DNA of 47,055 nucleotides from Petrocella sp024636985 (GTDB lineage Bacteria; Bacillota; Clostridia; Lachnospirales; Vallitaleaceae), in the NCBI GenBank assembly GCA_024636985.1, contig JAGXFY010000053.1:1-47055 (forward strand), given 5' to 3'. The position numbers and the translations under genes were made by a program. This document shows positions 17,836 through 24,991 of this stretch, piece after piece. Position 1 is the first letter of the stretch, and each line of letters starts with the position of its first letter. A model generated the notes under the pieces. The model was not told the DNA's origin. It worked only from the letters and a program-made list of their open reading frames with translations, and did not search any database.

Positions 17836-17865
17836 AGATTCCACCCCCTGATACTTTAATTGGTT

Positions 17866-18735
17866 TTATTCCTCTTTTTTTCTTATAGCTTTAAATCCTG
17901 ATATGATGTCATTGAGTTCTTCTGTGATGCTGTTTTGTCTTTCTCTTCTAAATAAAAAGTTCAATTCTTCAAGTCGGCTGTCAATGTTTTTCTCTGCAGA
18001 TTGCATAGAATCCAAGCGACTTGCATTTTCAGACGCCAGTGAATAGCAGAATGCCCTATATAAGGTAATGAAGAAATATTGTTTTATTAAATCCGATATA
18101 ATTTCTTGTTTTTCCATAAAAAATGTAGGCAAACTTCTCGAATCCCATTTCATTGTATTCTTTACCAGTTCAAAGAAATCAATTGGGAAAAGCAGTTCAG
18201 TCTCTTCAGTAAATGTAGAATTATCGGATGGTTTATTATAATAAAGCATTATTTTCTCGATAGGAATCTCATCCCTTATTTCATCAATCTGTACTAATAA
18301 TTCATTTACCCTCGTTGATATGTTGTCGGTTGATTGAGGCTGCATAAAAGTATTAAAAATGTTAAAATCATCTTTAAGTCTTTGAAATATCTGCTGACCT
18401 ATGACAATAACTTTGTCCTCCTCATTTTGAGATATTTTTTCTAATGCGAAGGATGTGATTCTTTCATTAAATCTACCTGCCAGACCATGGTCAGATCCGA
18501 ACACAATATAAATTGAATTGCCCTTATCTACCTTATCTAAGGCTAACACGTCTTCTTCTTCCGACAACACAACATATAAAGACATATCAAGAACATTCCT
18601 ATAGGCCATGGATGCTTTTGCTGCACTTTGAAATTGATTGATGTTGCTTGAAGCATGGGCTTTCATCGTGTTTACAATGGTCCTAAGATCTTCTGCTGAG
18701 TCTATACTTTTTTTTATACCTTCTAATCCACTCAT
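17866..18735 (-). CDS. atpG: N-ATPase gamma subunit
   Basis: A 289-residue central-stalk subunit. The N-terminus LEGIKKSIDSAEDLRTIVNTMKAHASSNI corresponds to the first helix of gamma but lacks the usual ITKAMKMVAA wording, as is typical of the divergent N-ATPase type. The C-terminus ENASRLDSMQSAEKNIDSRLEELN matches the second long helix with the conserved AxxxRxxxMxxAxxN pattern. The start codon overlaps the atpA stop (ATGA). It is the last subunit gene, as in atpDCQRBEFAG operons. Confidence 0.9.
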   Translation of the reverse strand: MSGLEGIKKSIDSAEDLRTIVNTMKAHASSNINQFQSAAKASMAYRNVLDMSLYVVLSEEEDVLALDKVDKGNSIYIVFGSDHGLAGRFNERITSFALEKISQNEEDKVIVIGQQIFQRLKDDFNIFNTFMQPQSTDNISTRVNELLVQIDEIRDEIPIEKIMLYYNKPSDNSTFTEETELLFPIDFFELVKNTMKWDSRSLPTFFMEKQEIISDLIKQYFFITLYRAFCYSLASENASRLDSMQSAEKNIDSRLEELNFLFRRERQNSITEELNDIISGFKAIRKKEE

Positions 18736-20246
18736 CCGATGTCCATCTCCCGTTTAAGTGTGTCTTTTATTTTCTCTATAAAATCTTCTTTTACATCGTC
18801 ATTAAGTTTTTCTTGTTTTAATATATGTTCTCGAAAGCCATCATCATCATGTACCTGTTTTCTAATATGCTCTTCTGCTTCATCTATTCTATCCAGTTCA
18901 ATATGATCTAACAGCCCCGTCGTTACGGCTAATAATACGCCTATTTGCTCTGTAACCTCCATCGGTGAATGTTGTGGCTGATTTAAAACTTGTCTTATTC
19001 GACGACCTCTTTCAAGGGTTTGCTTGGTTGATTGGTCCAATCGTGTACCAAAACTGGCAAAAGACTCTAATTCTTCAAATTGAGAATATGTGAGTTTCAA
19101 AGCCCCAGTTATATTTCTATAAGAAGGAAGCTGGGTCTTGCCGCCGATTCTGGATACAGATACACCTATTTCGACTGCAGGAAGATTTCCTTTCTGATAG
19201 AGCTTAGGGGAAAGATATATTTGTCCGTCCGTAATTGAAATAAGGTTTGTCGGAATATAGGCGGATAAATTCTCGGCCTGAGTCTCAATTATTGGCAATG
19301 CAGTCATACTACCTCCACCAAATTCATCTGTTAAATGGGTTGATCTTTCAAGTAGTCTGGAATGAATATAAAAGATATCCCCTGGGTAAGCTTCTCGTCC
19401 GGGCGGTCTTTCAAGTAAAAGAGATAGTTCTCTGTATGACCTTGCATGTCTGGTTAAATCATCATAAACAATGAGCACATCTTTGCCTTTTTCCATAAAA
19501 TATTCACCTAAAGACGTAGCTGCATATGGGGCAATATAAGCAACGCCTGGTGGATCTTCTGACCCTGCAATCATAACGATTGTGTTTTTCATTGCATCGT
19601 TTGATTTGAGCGTGTCAATAATCTTTGATACGGATGTAATTTGCTGGCCGATGGCACAGTATATACATATAACATCCGTGTCCTTTTGATTAATTATTGT
19701 ATCAATTGCAATCGTCGTCTTACCTATTTGTCTGTCTCCAAGTATCAGCTCTCTTTGCCCTTTACCGATAGGTACGATAGAGTCTATGACTTTTAAACCG
19801 GTTTGTAATGGTTCGGACACAGCGGCTCTTTTCATTATGGAGGGTGATTCTCTTTCCACAGGAAGAAATTTTTTCGCAGTTACAGAACCCAGCTCATCTA
19901 TGGTTTTACCCAGTGGGTTAATGACCCTTCCCAAAAAATCTTCTGAGACCGGTATATCTGCTACTTTATATGTTCTTTTCACCTTTTGCCCTGATTTAAT
20001 ATCATTATAATCCCCAAGAAGTATGACGCCAATCGTATCTGGGTCTAGATTATAGGCCAAACCCATCGTGCCGTTTGGAAACGCAATCAATTCTTCATTC
20101 TTGATTTTATTAAGTCCCTTTACTTTTGCAATCCCACTGTCAATGGATATTATTGTTCCGGTTTCTTCGATATTATTTTGATTTAAATCCTTTTTCAAGG
20201 CTTCACTTATGGATTCCTCTAAAAATGTGAATTGATTTTCTAACAT
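18732..20246 (-). CDS. atpA: N-ATPase alpha subunit
   Basis: A 504-residue F1 alpha subunit of normal length. The beta-barrel region (ETGTIISIDSGIAKVKGL), Walker A GDRQIGKTTIAIDTII, Walker B-region DVLIVYDDL and the alpha/beta signature PAVEIGVSVSRIGG are intact. The start is the ATG eight bases after GAGG; a GTG three codons upstream lies in that ribosome binding site. It forms the non-catalytic nucleotide-binding sites of the hexamer. It follows atpF by 16 bases and overlaps atpG by four. Confidence 0.95.
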   Translation of the reverse strand: MLENQFTFLEESISEALKKDLNQNNIEETGTIISIDSGIAKVKGLNKIKNEELIAFPNGTMGLAYNLDPDTIGVILLGDYNDIKSGQKVKRTYKVADIPVSEDFLGRVINPLGKTIDELGSVTAKKFLPVERESPSIMKRAAVSEPLQTGLKVIDSIVPIGKGQRELILGDRQIGKTTIAIDTIINQKDTDVICIYCAIGQQITSVSKIIDTLKSNDAMKNTIVMIAGSEDPPGVAYIAPYAATSLGEYFMEKGKDVLIVYDDLTRHARSYRELSLLLERPPGREAYPGDIFYIHSRLLERSTHLTDEFGGGSMTALPIIETQAENLSAYIPTNLISITDGQIYLSPKLYQKGNLPAVEIGVSVSRIGGKTQLPSYRNITGALKLTYSQFEELESFASFGTRLDQSTKQTLERGRRIRQVLNQPQHSPMEVTEQIGVLLAVTTGLLDHIELDRIDEAEEHIRKQVHDDDGFREHILKQEKLNDDVKEDFIEKIKDTLKREMDIG

Positions 20247-20262
20247 TTTGAGCACCTCTATA

Positions 20263-21009
20263 TCAATTTGTGTCTAGGTTTTTAATGATATCTTTCTCTA
20301 TTTCATCTAAATAATTCTTAATATTTGTATGTAAGGTATATGTCTCAAGATTCAACTCATAGCCTAAAATCAAGCTAGCGTCCGTTTCATACTTGATCTC
20401 TTTTAATTCTTTTATTTGATTTTTTAAAACATCTTCAACCTTCTTTTTTTCCTCCTGGGATAGATCTCTATAAGCGTGTATCTCAACCGATTTTTCATTA
20501 CCAATATCTTGATTCGGTGTGTTGTGGTTCAAGGCTTTTAAATTAAGAACAAACGTGTCAAAGATTTCTTTTTCTAGTTCTTTTGTAGATATGGTATCGA
20601 AAATATGAGAAGCTATTTTAACCGCACTATTTCCTAGTTTTATTCTTAGATTTTTTTCAAAGCTTTCTTTTTCATCTTCAATTTCTTTCAAATAGACTTT
20701 TCGCTTGTTTTCAGCTTCTTTTTTATAATCTTCTATAAGACTCTCTTTTTTTTCTTGGGCTTGTTGCCTTGCATCCTCCAAAATATCGCGTTTCTCTTTT
20801 TGTATGTCTTCAATTTTTTCATCATATTCCTCTATTAACTTATTGGCTTCTTTCATTTTTTCATCGGCTTCAATCTGTGCTTTGCTGATTCTTTCCTGCC
20901 TTTTACGCATAGCCTCTAACACCGGCTTATAGAGAAGCTTCTGAAGAATGAATAGAATGATAAAAAAGTTAATAATTTGAGCTATTATTTCAAACCAACT
21001 TATACTCAT
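20263..21009 (-). CDS. atpF: N-ATPase b subunit with delta-like C-terminal part
   Basis: A 248-residue protein, much longer than the usual 160-residue b subunit. One N-terminal membrane helix (about 5-25) is followed by a long charged coiled coil (about 35-150). The C-terminal 90 residues end with DASLILGYELNLETYTLHTN, which resembles the end of the delta subunit (AtpH). No atpH gene exists in this operon, so the extended b subunit probably provides the delta function, as known for N-ATPases. Confidence 0.9.
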   Translation of the reverse strand: MSISWFEIIAQIINFFIILFILQKLLYKPVLEAMRKRQERISKAQIEADEKMKEANKLIEEYDEKIEDIQKEKRDILEDARQQAQEKKESLIEDYKKEAENKRKVYLKEIEDEKESFEKNLRIKLGNSAVKIASHIFDTISTKELEKEIFDTFVLNLKALNHNTPNQDIGNEKSVEIHAYRDLSQEEKKKVEDVLKNQIKELKEIKYETDASLILGYELNLETYTLHTNIKNYLDEIEKDIIKNLDTN

Positions 21010-21013
21010 AATA

Positions 21014-21280
21014 TTATCCTATGACCATATTCCAAAATGGATTTGCAAATAATAAAATCATGGAGACAACAAAACAATAGATGGCCGTGGATTCAATCAT
21101 TGCAAGTCCTACAAAAAGAGTTCTAGAGATGGTATTTGCTTCATCCGGTTGTTGCGCTATTGATTTTAATGCTTGAGAGACCGCATTTCCCTCACCCATG
21201 GCCGGTGCTATAGAGCCCACTGCTATAGTGAATCCGGCCATTATAATTGAAACCATTCCTATTATACCTATATTATCCAT
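21014..21280 (-). CDS. atpE: N-ATPase c subunit (rotor ring) with two carboxylates
   Basis: An 88-residue two-helix hairpin with the RQP-type loop (AQQPDEAN). The outer helix holds the ion-carrying Glu63 in MIESTAIY (Glu63, Ser64, Thr65, Tyr68), the pattern seen in sodium-binding c subunits. The inner helix reads APAMGEGNA: Glu30 stands where sodium c subunits such as that of Ilyobacter have Gln32. This double-carboxylate pattern is known in N-ATPases; the Burkholderia pseudomallei N-ATPase ring has been reported as a proton-specific c17 ring, so ion choice here (sodium or proton) is open. Confidence 0.95.
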   Translation of the reverse strand: MDNIGIIGMVSIIMAGFTIAVGSIAPAMGEGNAVSQALKSIAQQPDEANTISRTLFVGLAMIESTAIYCFVVSMILLFANPFWNMVIG

Positions 21281-21297
21281 ACACGTTCCTCCTTAAA

Positions 21298-21975
21298 CTA
21301 CGTTTTCTGTTTTTTATTTTCAGTTGCCGATGCAATATAAACAATTGCAAGTATTGCGAATATATATGCTTGTATTACACCCGTCAATAATCCAAGTGCC
21401 TGAATAACTACCGGGAAAAAAAGTGGAATTACCCCCAGTAAAATAGCAACGATAATACTTGTACTCATCACATTTCCATAAAGACGTATTGCTAGTGACA
21501 AGGTTCTTGAAAGTTCACTTATAATATTAAAGGGTAACATTATAAATGTAGGTTTTATATATTCTTTTAGGTAACCGCCAATGCCTCTGTCTGTTATACC
21601 ATATACAGGTACAGATACAAATACACAGAGTGCTAAAGCGATACTCGTATTTAATGAGCCCGTCGGCGAGATATATCCCGGGATGATCGAAAGCACATTG
21701 GACATAAATATGAAAATAAACAAAGTGCCAATAAAGGGAAGGTATTTACCAGGTTCTTGTTGACTTATTTGTTTAATTTGGCTATTGATCGTTTCTACCA
21801 ATGCTTCTAATATATTTTGACCTTTTGAGATTTTACCTTCGGACTTTAAGTTTCTTGTTACCAAATAAGACCCTATTGCCAATATAAACATTGTAAGCCA
21901 TGTAAAAACCAAAGTTGCAGTAATTCTTACAAATCCCCACTGAAAATATACAATTTCGCTTGGATCGATATTCAT
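21298..21975 (-). CDS. atpB: N-ATPase a subunit
   Basis: A 225-residue membrane subunit with about six helices. The essential stator arginine is in LSLAIRLYGNVMS, next to the conserved GN pair, and a Gln-containing last helix (GVIQAYIFAILAIVYI) is present. It forms the ion half-channels against the c ring. Gene spacing to atpR (9 bases) and atpE (17 bases) indicates a single transcript. Confidence 0.94.
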   Translation of the reverse strand: MNIDPSEIVYFQWGFVRITATLVFTWLTMFILAIGSYLVTRNLKSEGKISKGQNILEALVETINSQIKQISQQEPGKYLPFIGTLFIFIFMSNVLSIIPGYISPTGSLNTSIALALCVFVSVPVYGITDRGIGGYLKEYIKPTFIMLPFNIISELSRTLSLAIRLYGNVMSTSIIVAILLGVIPLFFPVVIQALGLLTGVIQAYIFAILAIVYIASATENKKQKT

Positions 21976-21984
21976 TTAATCACC

Positions 21985-22251
21985 TCATTTTGTAGATTTT
22001 TCATTCGGTTTATTGATTATAAAAATCATGACAAATTTCACTAAAATAATGCCCACTAATGCAAACAGTACACCTAGATACCCTTTTTTCGAAATATAGT
22101 AAAGCCCTCCCAGTAATAGTGCTATTCTGATTATAAAGCTAGAAATAAAGAGAACACTTGGATTTTTGACTTGATTTATTTTTTTTACTGTTAAGTAAAG
22201 CCCTCCAAAGAATATTATGCCCAAAATAATGCCAATAAATAATTCAATCAT
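21985..22251 (-). CDS. atpR: N-ATPase-specific membrane subunit AtpR
   Basis: An 88-residue three-helix membrane protein (IELFIGIILGIIFFGGLYL, SVLFISSFIIRIALLLGGLYY, GVLFALVGIILVKFVMIFII) with the family's Arg in the second helix. AtpR is found only in N-ATPase operons and has been suggested to interact with the c subunit carboxylates. The ATG at 22249-22251 lies seven bases after GGAGG; the frame could start one codon earlier at TTG. Confidence 0.9.
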   Translation of the reverse strand: MIELFIGIILGIIFFGGLYLTVKKINQVKNPSVLFISSFIIRIALLLGGLYYISKKGYLGVLFALVGIILVKFVMIFIINKPNEKSTK

Positions 22252-22262
22252 CAAACTTCCTC

Positions 22263-22559
22263 CTATTCATCTTCACTTTTTTCTTTGATCCAATGCCAAG
22301 CATTAAATGAACCTAAAATGATGCCTGCGAATAAAAAGGTAAGCGTCCACGAAAAACTTTGGGTGAATCTATTATCTAAAAAAACCCCAATCGCTATGCC
22401 CATAACTGTAGGTATTGCAATTGACCATCCTACAATCCCAAAAAAACCGAGACCAAACATAATCTTGTCGCCTTCTTCTTGAGACTTGATTTTTTTTGCT
22501 GAATCCTTTTTGATTTTTTCTAGAAGCTCTTCTTCACTTGATTGCTTTTTTTTCTCCAA
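22263..22559 (-). CDS. atpQ: N-ATPase-specific AtpI-like subunit AtpQ
   Basis: A 98-residue protein with a charged N-terminus (about 1-30) and two membrane helices containing GWSIAIPTVMGIAIGVFLD, the typical AtpQ/AtpI-like segment. Members are thought to help assemble the c ring or bind Mg2+. It starts with TTG seven bases after GAGGAAG. Position between atpC and atpR is that of N-ATPase operons. Confidence 0.9.
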   Translation of the reverse strand: MEKKKQSSEEELLEKIKKDSAKKIKSQEEGDKIMFGLGFFGIVGWSIAIPTVMGIAIGVFLDNRFTQSFSWTLTFLFAGIILGSFNAWHWIKEKSEDE

Positions 22560-22572
22560 AAAACCACTTCCT

Positions 22573-22950
22573 CTATATTTCGATTTCTGTAAACTTCTTA
22601 ATCGTTTCCATTTCCAATCTTATAAGTACTTCTTTAGCTTTTTTTTCTTTTTCATTTAATACTTTGAGTGTATCTTCGACTGTTTTACTAAGTTCTCCTA
22701 ATGATTCTCCGGCAATTGCCTGCATGGTGGACAAATAAACCGTATCGCCTTGTTTGACAACCACACCTTGATTGATCGCATAATAGAGGTCTTTATCTAC
22801 TGTTATCTTCAAAATACCGGCTTTTAATGTCCAAGTTCCATCTACATGTTTCGGGAAAATCTGAAAATCACCACCTGAGCCTGGAGCTGTTATTTTATTG
22901 ACTTCCTGATCTAAAATTGTTTTATAGGGAAGGATAAATTTAAGTCTCAT
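22573..22950 (-). CDS. atpC: N-ATPase epsilon subunit
   Basis: A 125-residue epsilon subunit. The beta-sandwich domain contains the family block GDFQIFPKHVDGTWTLKAGIL, followed by a helical C-terminus (LNEKEKKAKEVLIRLEMETIKKF). The reading frame continues 14 codons upstream inside atpD, but MRLKFILPYKTIL is the typical start; it overlaps the atpD stop by 11 bases, suggesting translational coupling. Confidence 0.9.
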   Translation of the reverse strand: MRLKFILPYKTILDQEVNKITAPGSGGDFQIFPKHVDGTWTLKAGILKITVDKDLYYAINQGVVVKQGDTVYLSTMQAIAGESLGELSKTVEDTLKVLNEKEKKAKEVLIRLEMETIKKFTEIEI

Positions 22951-24340
22951 TTTTCTCTTCTCGCTTCCTTTTCTTCTCGACAGCTTCTTCAATATTGCCG
23001 ATCATATAGAGGTCATTTTCTTCATAGTCTCTGAATTCATCCTTTAGAATCCGCTCACATCCTTCTAAAGCGTCTTCAAGTTCTACCAATCTTCCTTCGG
23101 CTCCGGTTATTTCTGCTGTCGTGAAAAAAGGCTGCGTTAGAAATCTTTCTAATTTTCTTGCACGGTTTACGACATTTCTGTCATCAACAGAAAGCTCCTC
23201 AATGCCTAGCATGGCAATAATATCTTTAAGTTCTTCATACGTAGCAAGGGTCTTTTTTATTTCACGTGAAAGGGCATAATGTCTTTTCCCGACAATTGCC
23301 CCATTTAACATCTTTGAAGAAGACTTTAAGGGATCAATTGCAGGATATAGGCCCTGACTTGCTCTTTTCCTAGACAGTACAACAGATGCTGACAGGTGAG
23401 AGAATGTATGTGTCGCACTTGGGTCCGTAAAGTCATCTGCCGGTACATATACCGCTTGAATAGAAGTAATCGCTCCTGACTTCGTACTTGAAATGCGTTC
23501 TTCTAATTCCGCTAATTCACTGGATAGTGTAGGCTGATATCCGACTCGGGAAGGCATCTTGCCCATGAGACCTGAAACTTCAGAGCCTGCCTGTATGAAT
23601 CTAAATATATTGTCAATGAGCAGAAGCACATCTTTTTTTTGAACATCTCTGAAATGTTCTGCCATCGTAAGACCTGCATGACCCACTCTGAATCTGGCTC
23701 CTGGCGGTTCATTCATCTGAGCAAAGATCAGAACTGCATTTTCCAAAACTTTAGCCTCTTTTACTTCTCTATACAACTCTTCCGCTTCTCTGGATCGTTC
23801 GCCTATGCCACAAAAAATGCTGTACCCCTTTGTCTTTTTCGCTGTATTATTTATAAGTTCCGTTATAAGTACCGTTTTCCCTACTCCGGCTCCTCCAAAC
23901 AAACCGGCTTTTTCACCTCGTGCCAATGGCGTCAGGACGTCTATCGCTTTAATGCCGGTGATAAAGATTTCATTCGTTGTACTTCTTTCTGAGAAAGGCA
24001 CGGGTTTCTGATGAATAGATACGCGCTTTGCATCCGGTATTTCTTCACCATTTAGCGTGTTCCCAAATACATCGAACATTTTCCCTAGAATTGCATCTCC
24101 TACCGGAACTTTTATTGGTCCTCTTGTATCCATCACCCTATCACCTCTTGATATTCCGCCTGTAGCGGTTAGGGCAATTGAGCTGATGGTTGTATCATTT
24201 TTATATGCTGCAACCTCTAGTATTACCTGATTGTTTTCACCTGTAATAAGCTTATTATTAATACTCGGTAATTCTTGATCAAATACAACGTCAATGATGC
24301 TCCCTCTAATGCTTTTTATGTAGCCTTGATTTTTATCCAT
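22940..24340 (-). CDS. atpD: N-ATPase beta subunit
   Basis: A 466-residue catalytic subunit. It has the Walker A motif GGAGVGKTVLI, the catalytic Glu in GERSREAEELY, the Walker B region DVLLLIDNIFRF and the DPSATHTFSHL stretch (normally DPAPATTFAHLD; the divergence is typical of this branch). AAGGAG lies eight bases before the ATG. It opens the atpDCQRBEFAG operon, the gene order that defines N-ATPases. Confidence 0.95.
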   Translation of the reverse strand: MDKNQGYIKSIRGSIIDVVFDQELPSINNKLITGENNQVILEVAAYKNDTTISSIALTATGGISRGDRVMDTRGPIKVPVGDAILGKMFDVFGNTLNGEEIPDAKRVSIHQKPVPFSERSTTNEIFITGIKAIDVLTPLARGEKAGLFGGAGVGKTVLITELINNTAKKTKGYSIFCGIGERSREAEELYREVKEAKVLENAVLIFAQMNEPPGARFRVGHAGLTMAEHFRDVQKKDVLLLIDNIFRFIQAGSEVSGLMGKMPSRVGYQPTLSSELAELEERISSTKSGAITSIQAVYVPADDFTDPSATHTFSHLSASVVLSRKRASQGLYPAIDPLKSSSKMLNGAIVGKRHYALSREIKKTLATYEELKDIIAMLGIEELSVDDRNVVNRARKLERFLTQPFFTTAEITGAEGRLVELEDALEGCERILKDEFRDYEENDLYMIGNIEEAVEKKRKREEKNET

Positions 24341-24360
24341 GGCATACTCCTTAATATAAT

Positions 24361-24421
24361 AAAAAAGACCCTTCTGGATTCAAGCTCCCTTTTAATGAAA
24401 GAGAATAGAGCCCTCGGAGTC
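24361..24421 (-). terminator. terminator-like hairpin directly before atpD (possible attenuator)
   Basis: On the minus strand a two-part stem (GACTC with GGGTC; GGGCTC with GAGCTT, using G-U pairs) is followed by six T, and then by the atpD ribosome binding site about 10 bases later. It may end transcription of the DUF305 gene, or act as an attenuator in the N-ATPase leader. Stem is imperfect, so function is tentative. Confidence 0.45.
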
Positions 24422-24428
24422 AAGTTAT

Positions 24429-24434
24429 ATTATA
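24429..24434 (-). promoter_or_regulatory. possible -10 box of the N-ATPase operon
   Basis: A consensus TATAAT on the minus strand lies such that transcription would start at about 24422, exactly at the foot of the hairpin at 24367-24421. No good -35 hexamer is visible, so an activator or read-through from upstream may be involved. Confidence 0.35.
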
Positions 24435-24459
24435 TGTTTTATTGTTTGTTTAGAGCCTA

Positions 24460-24909
24460 TCACTCATTTTCAATATCTTCTATTAGTTTTTTCATTTCTT
24501 CTATTTCTCTACGTTGTGCTTTAATTATTTCGTTAGCAAGTTCTTGTACACGAGGGTCCTCAAAATTAGCACGTTCACTGGTTAGGATGGCAATAGAATG
24601 ATGAGGAATCATGGCTCTCATATATGACGTATCCTCAATTGTGCTTTGACTACGAACCAAATAGAGTGAAAGACTAAATACGATGATACTTGCCACTAAA
24701 ATACCTATGTTTAATCGTCGATCTTTTAGCATATGCAGCATAAAGCCTAACATAACGACAGCCATGGATGCTCCCATTAATATGGACATATAAAGTCTCA
24801 TCTCACTAAAGAATACATGATTGAAACTATAGGTATTCAAATACGTAAACATATACATAACCACAGTGGACGTTAAGATCATACCAGCAAACTTTTTATA
24901 ATTGTTCAT
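24460..24909 (-). CDS. DUF305-like membrane protein
   Basis: A 149-residue protein with about three or four N-terminal membrane helices and a short C-terminal helical part. The end contains MRAMIPHHSIAILTSERA and IIKAQRREIEEMKKLIE, which match the DUF305 core (MIPHHxxAI with paired His, and KxQxxEIxxM). DUF305 proteins may bind metals through these His and Met residues; function is not established. The ATG after AAGGAGG is used, 13 codons inside the longest frame. It lies upstream of the N-ATPase operon with a hairpin between. Confidence 0.78.
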   Translation of the reverse strand: MNNYKKFAGMILTSTVVMYMFTYLNTYSFNHVFFSEMRLYMSILMGASMAVVMLGFMLHMLKDRRLNIGILVASIIVFSLSLYLVRSQSTIEDTSYMRAMIPHHSIAILTSERANFEDPRVQELANEIIKAQRREIEEMKKLIEDIENE

Positions 24910-24991
24910 AATAAACCTCCTTAAACCTATACCCATATTCACATCCACCTAAGTTCAAGTGTCTGTATATCAGGACTATAGAAAATATTAA

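Noticed and set aside
23639..23992. 117-residue open frame on the plus strand
   Set aside because: Antisense shadow within atpD; the conserved beta-subunit protein explains this region.
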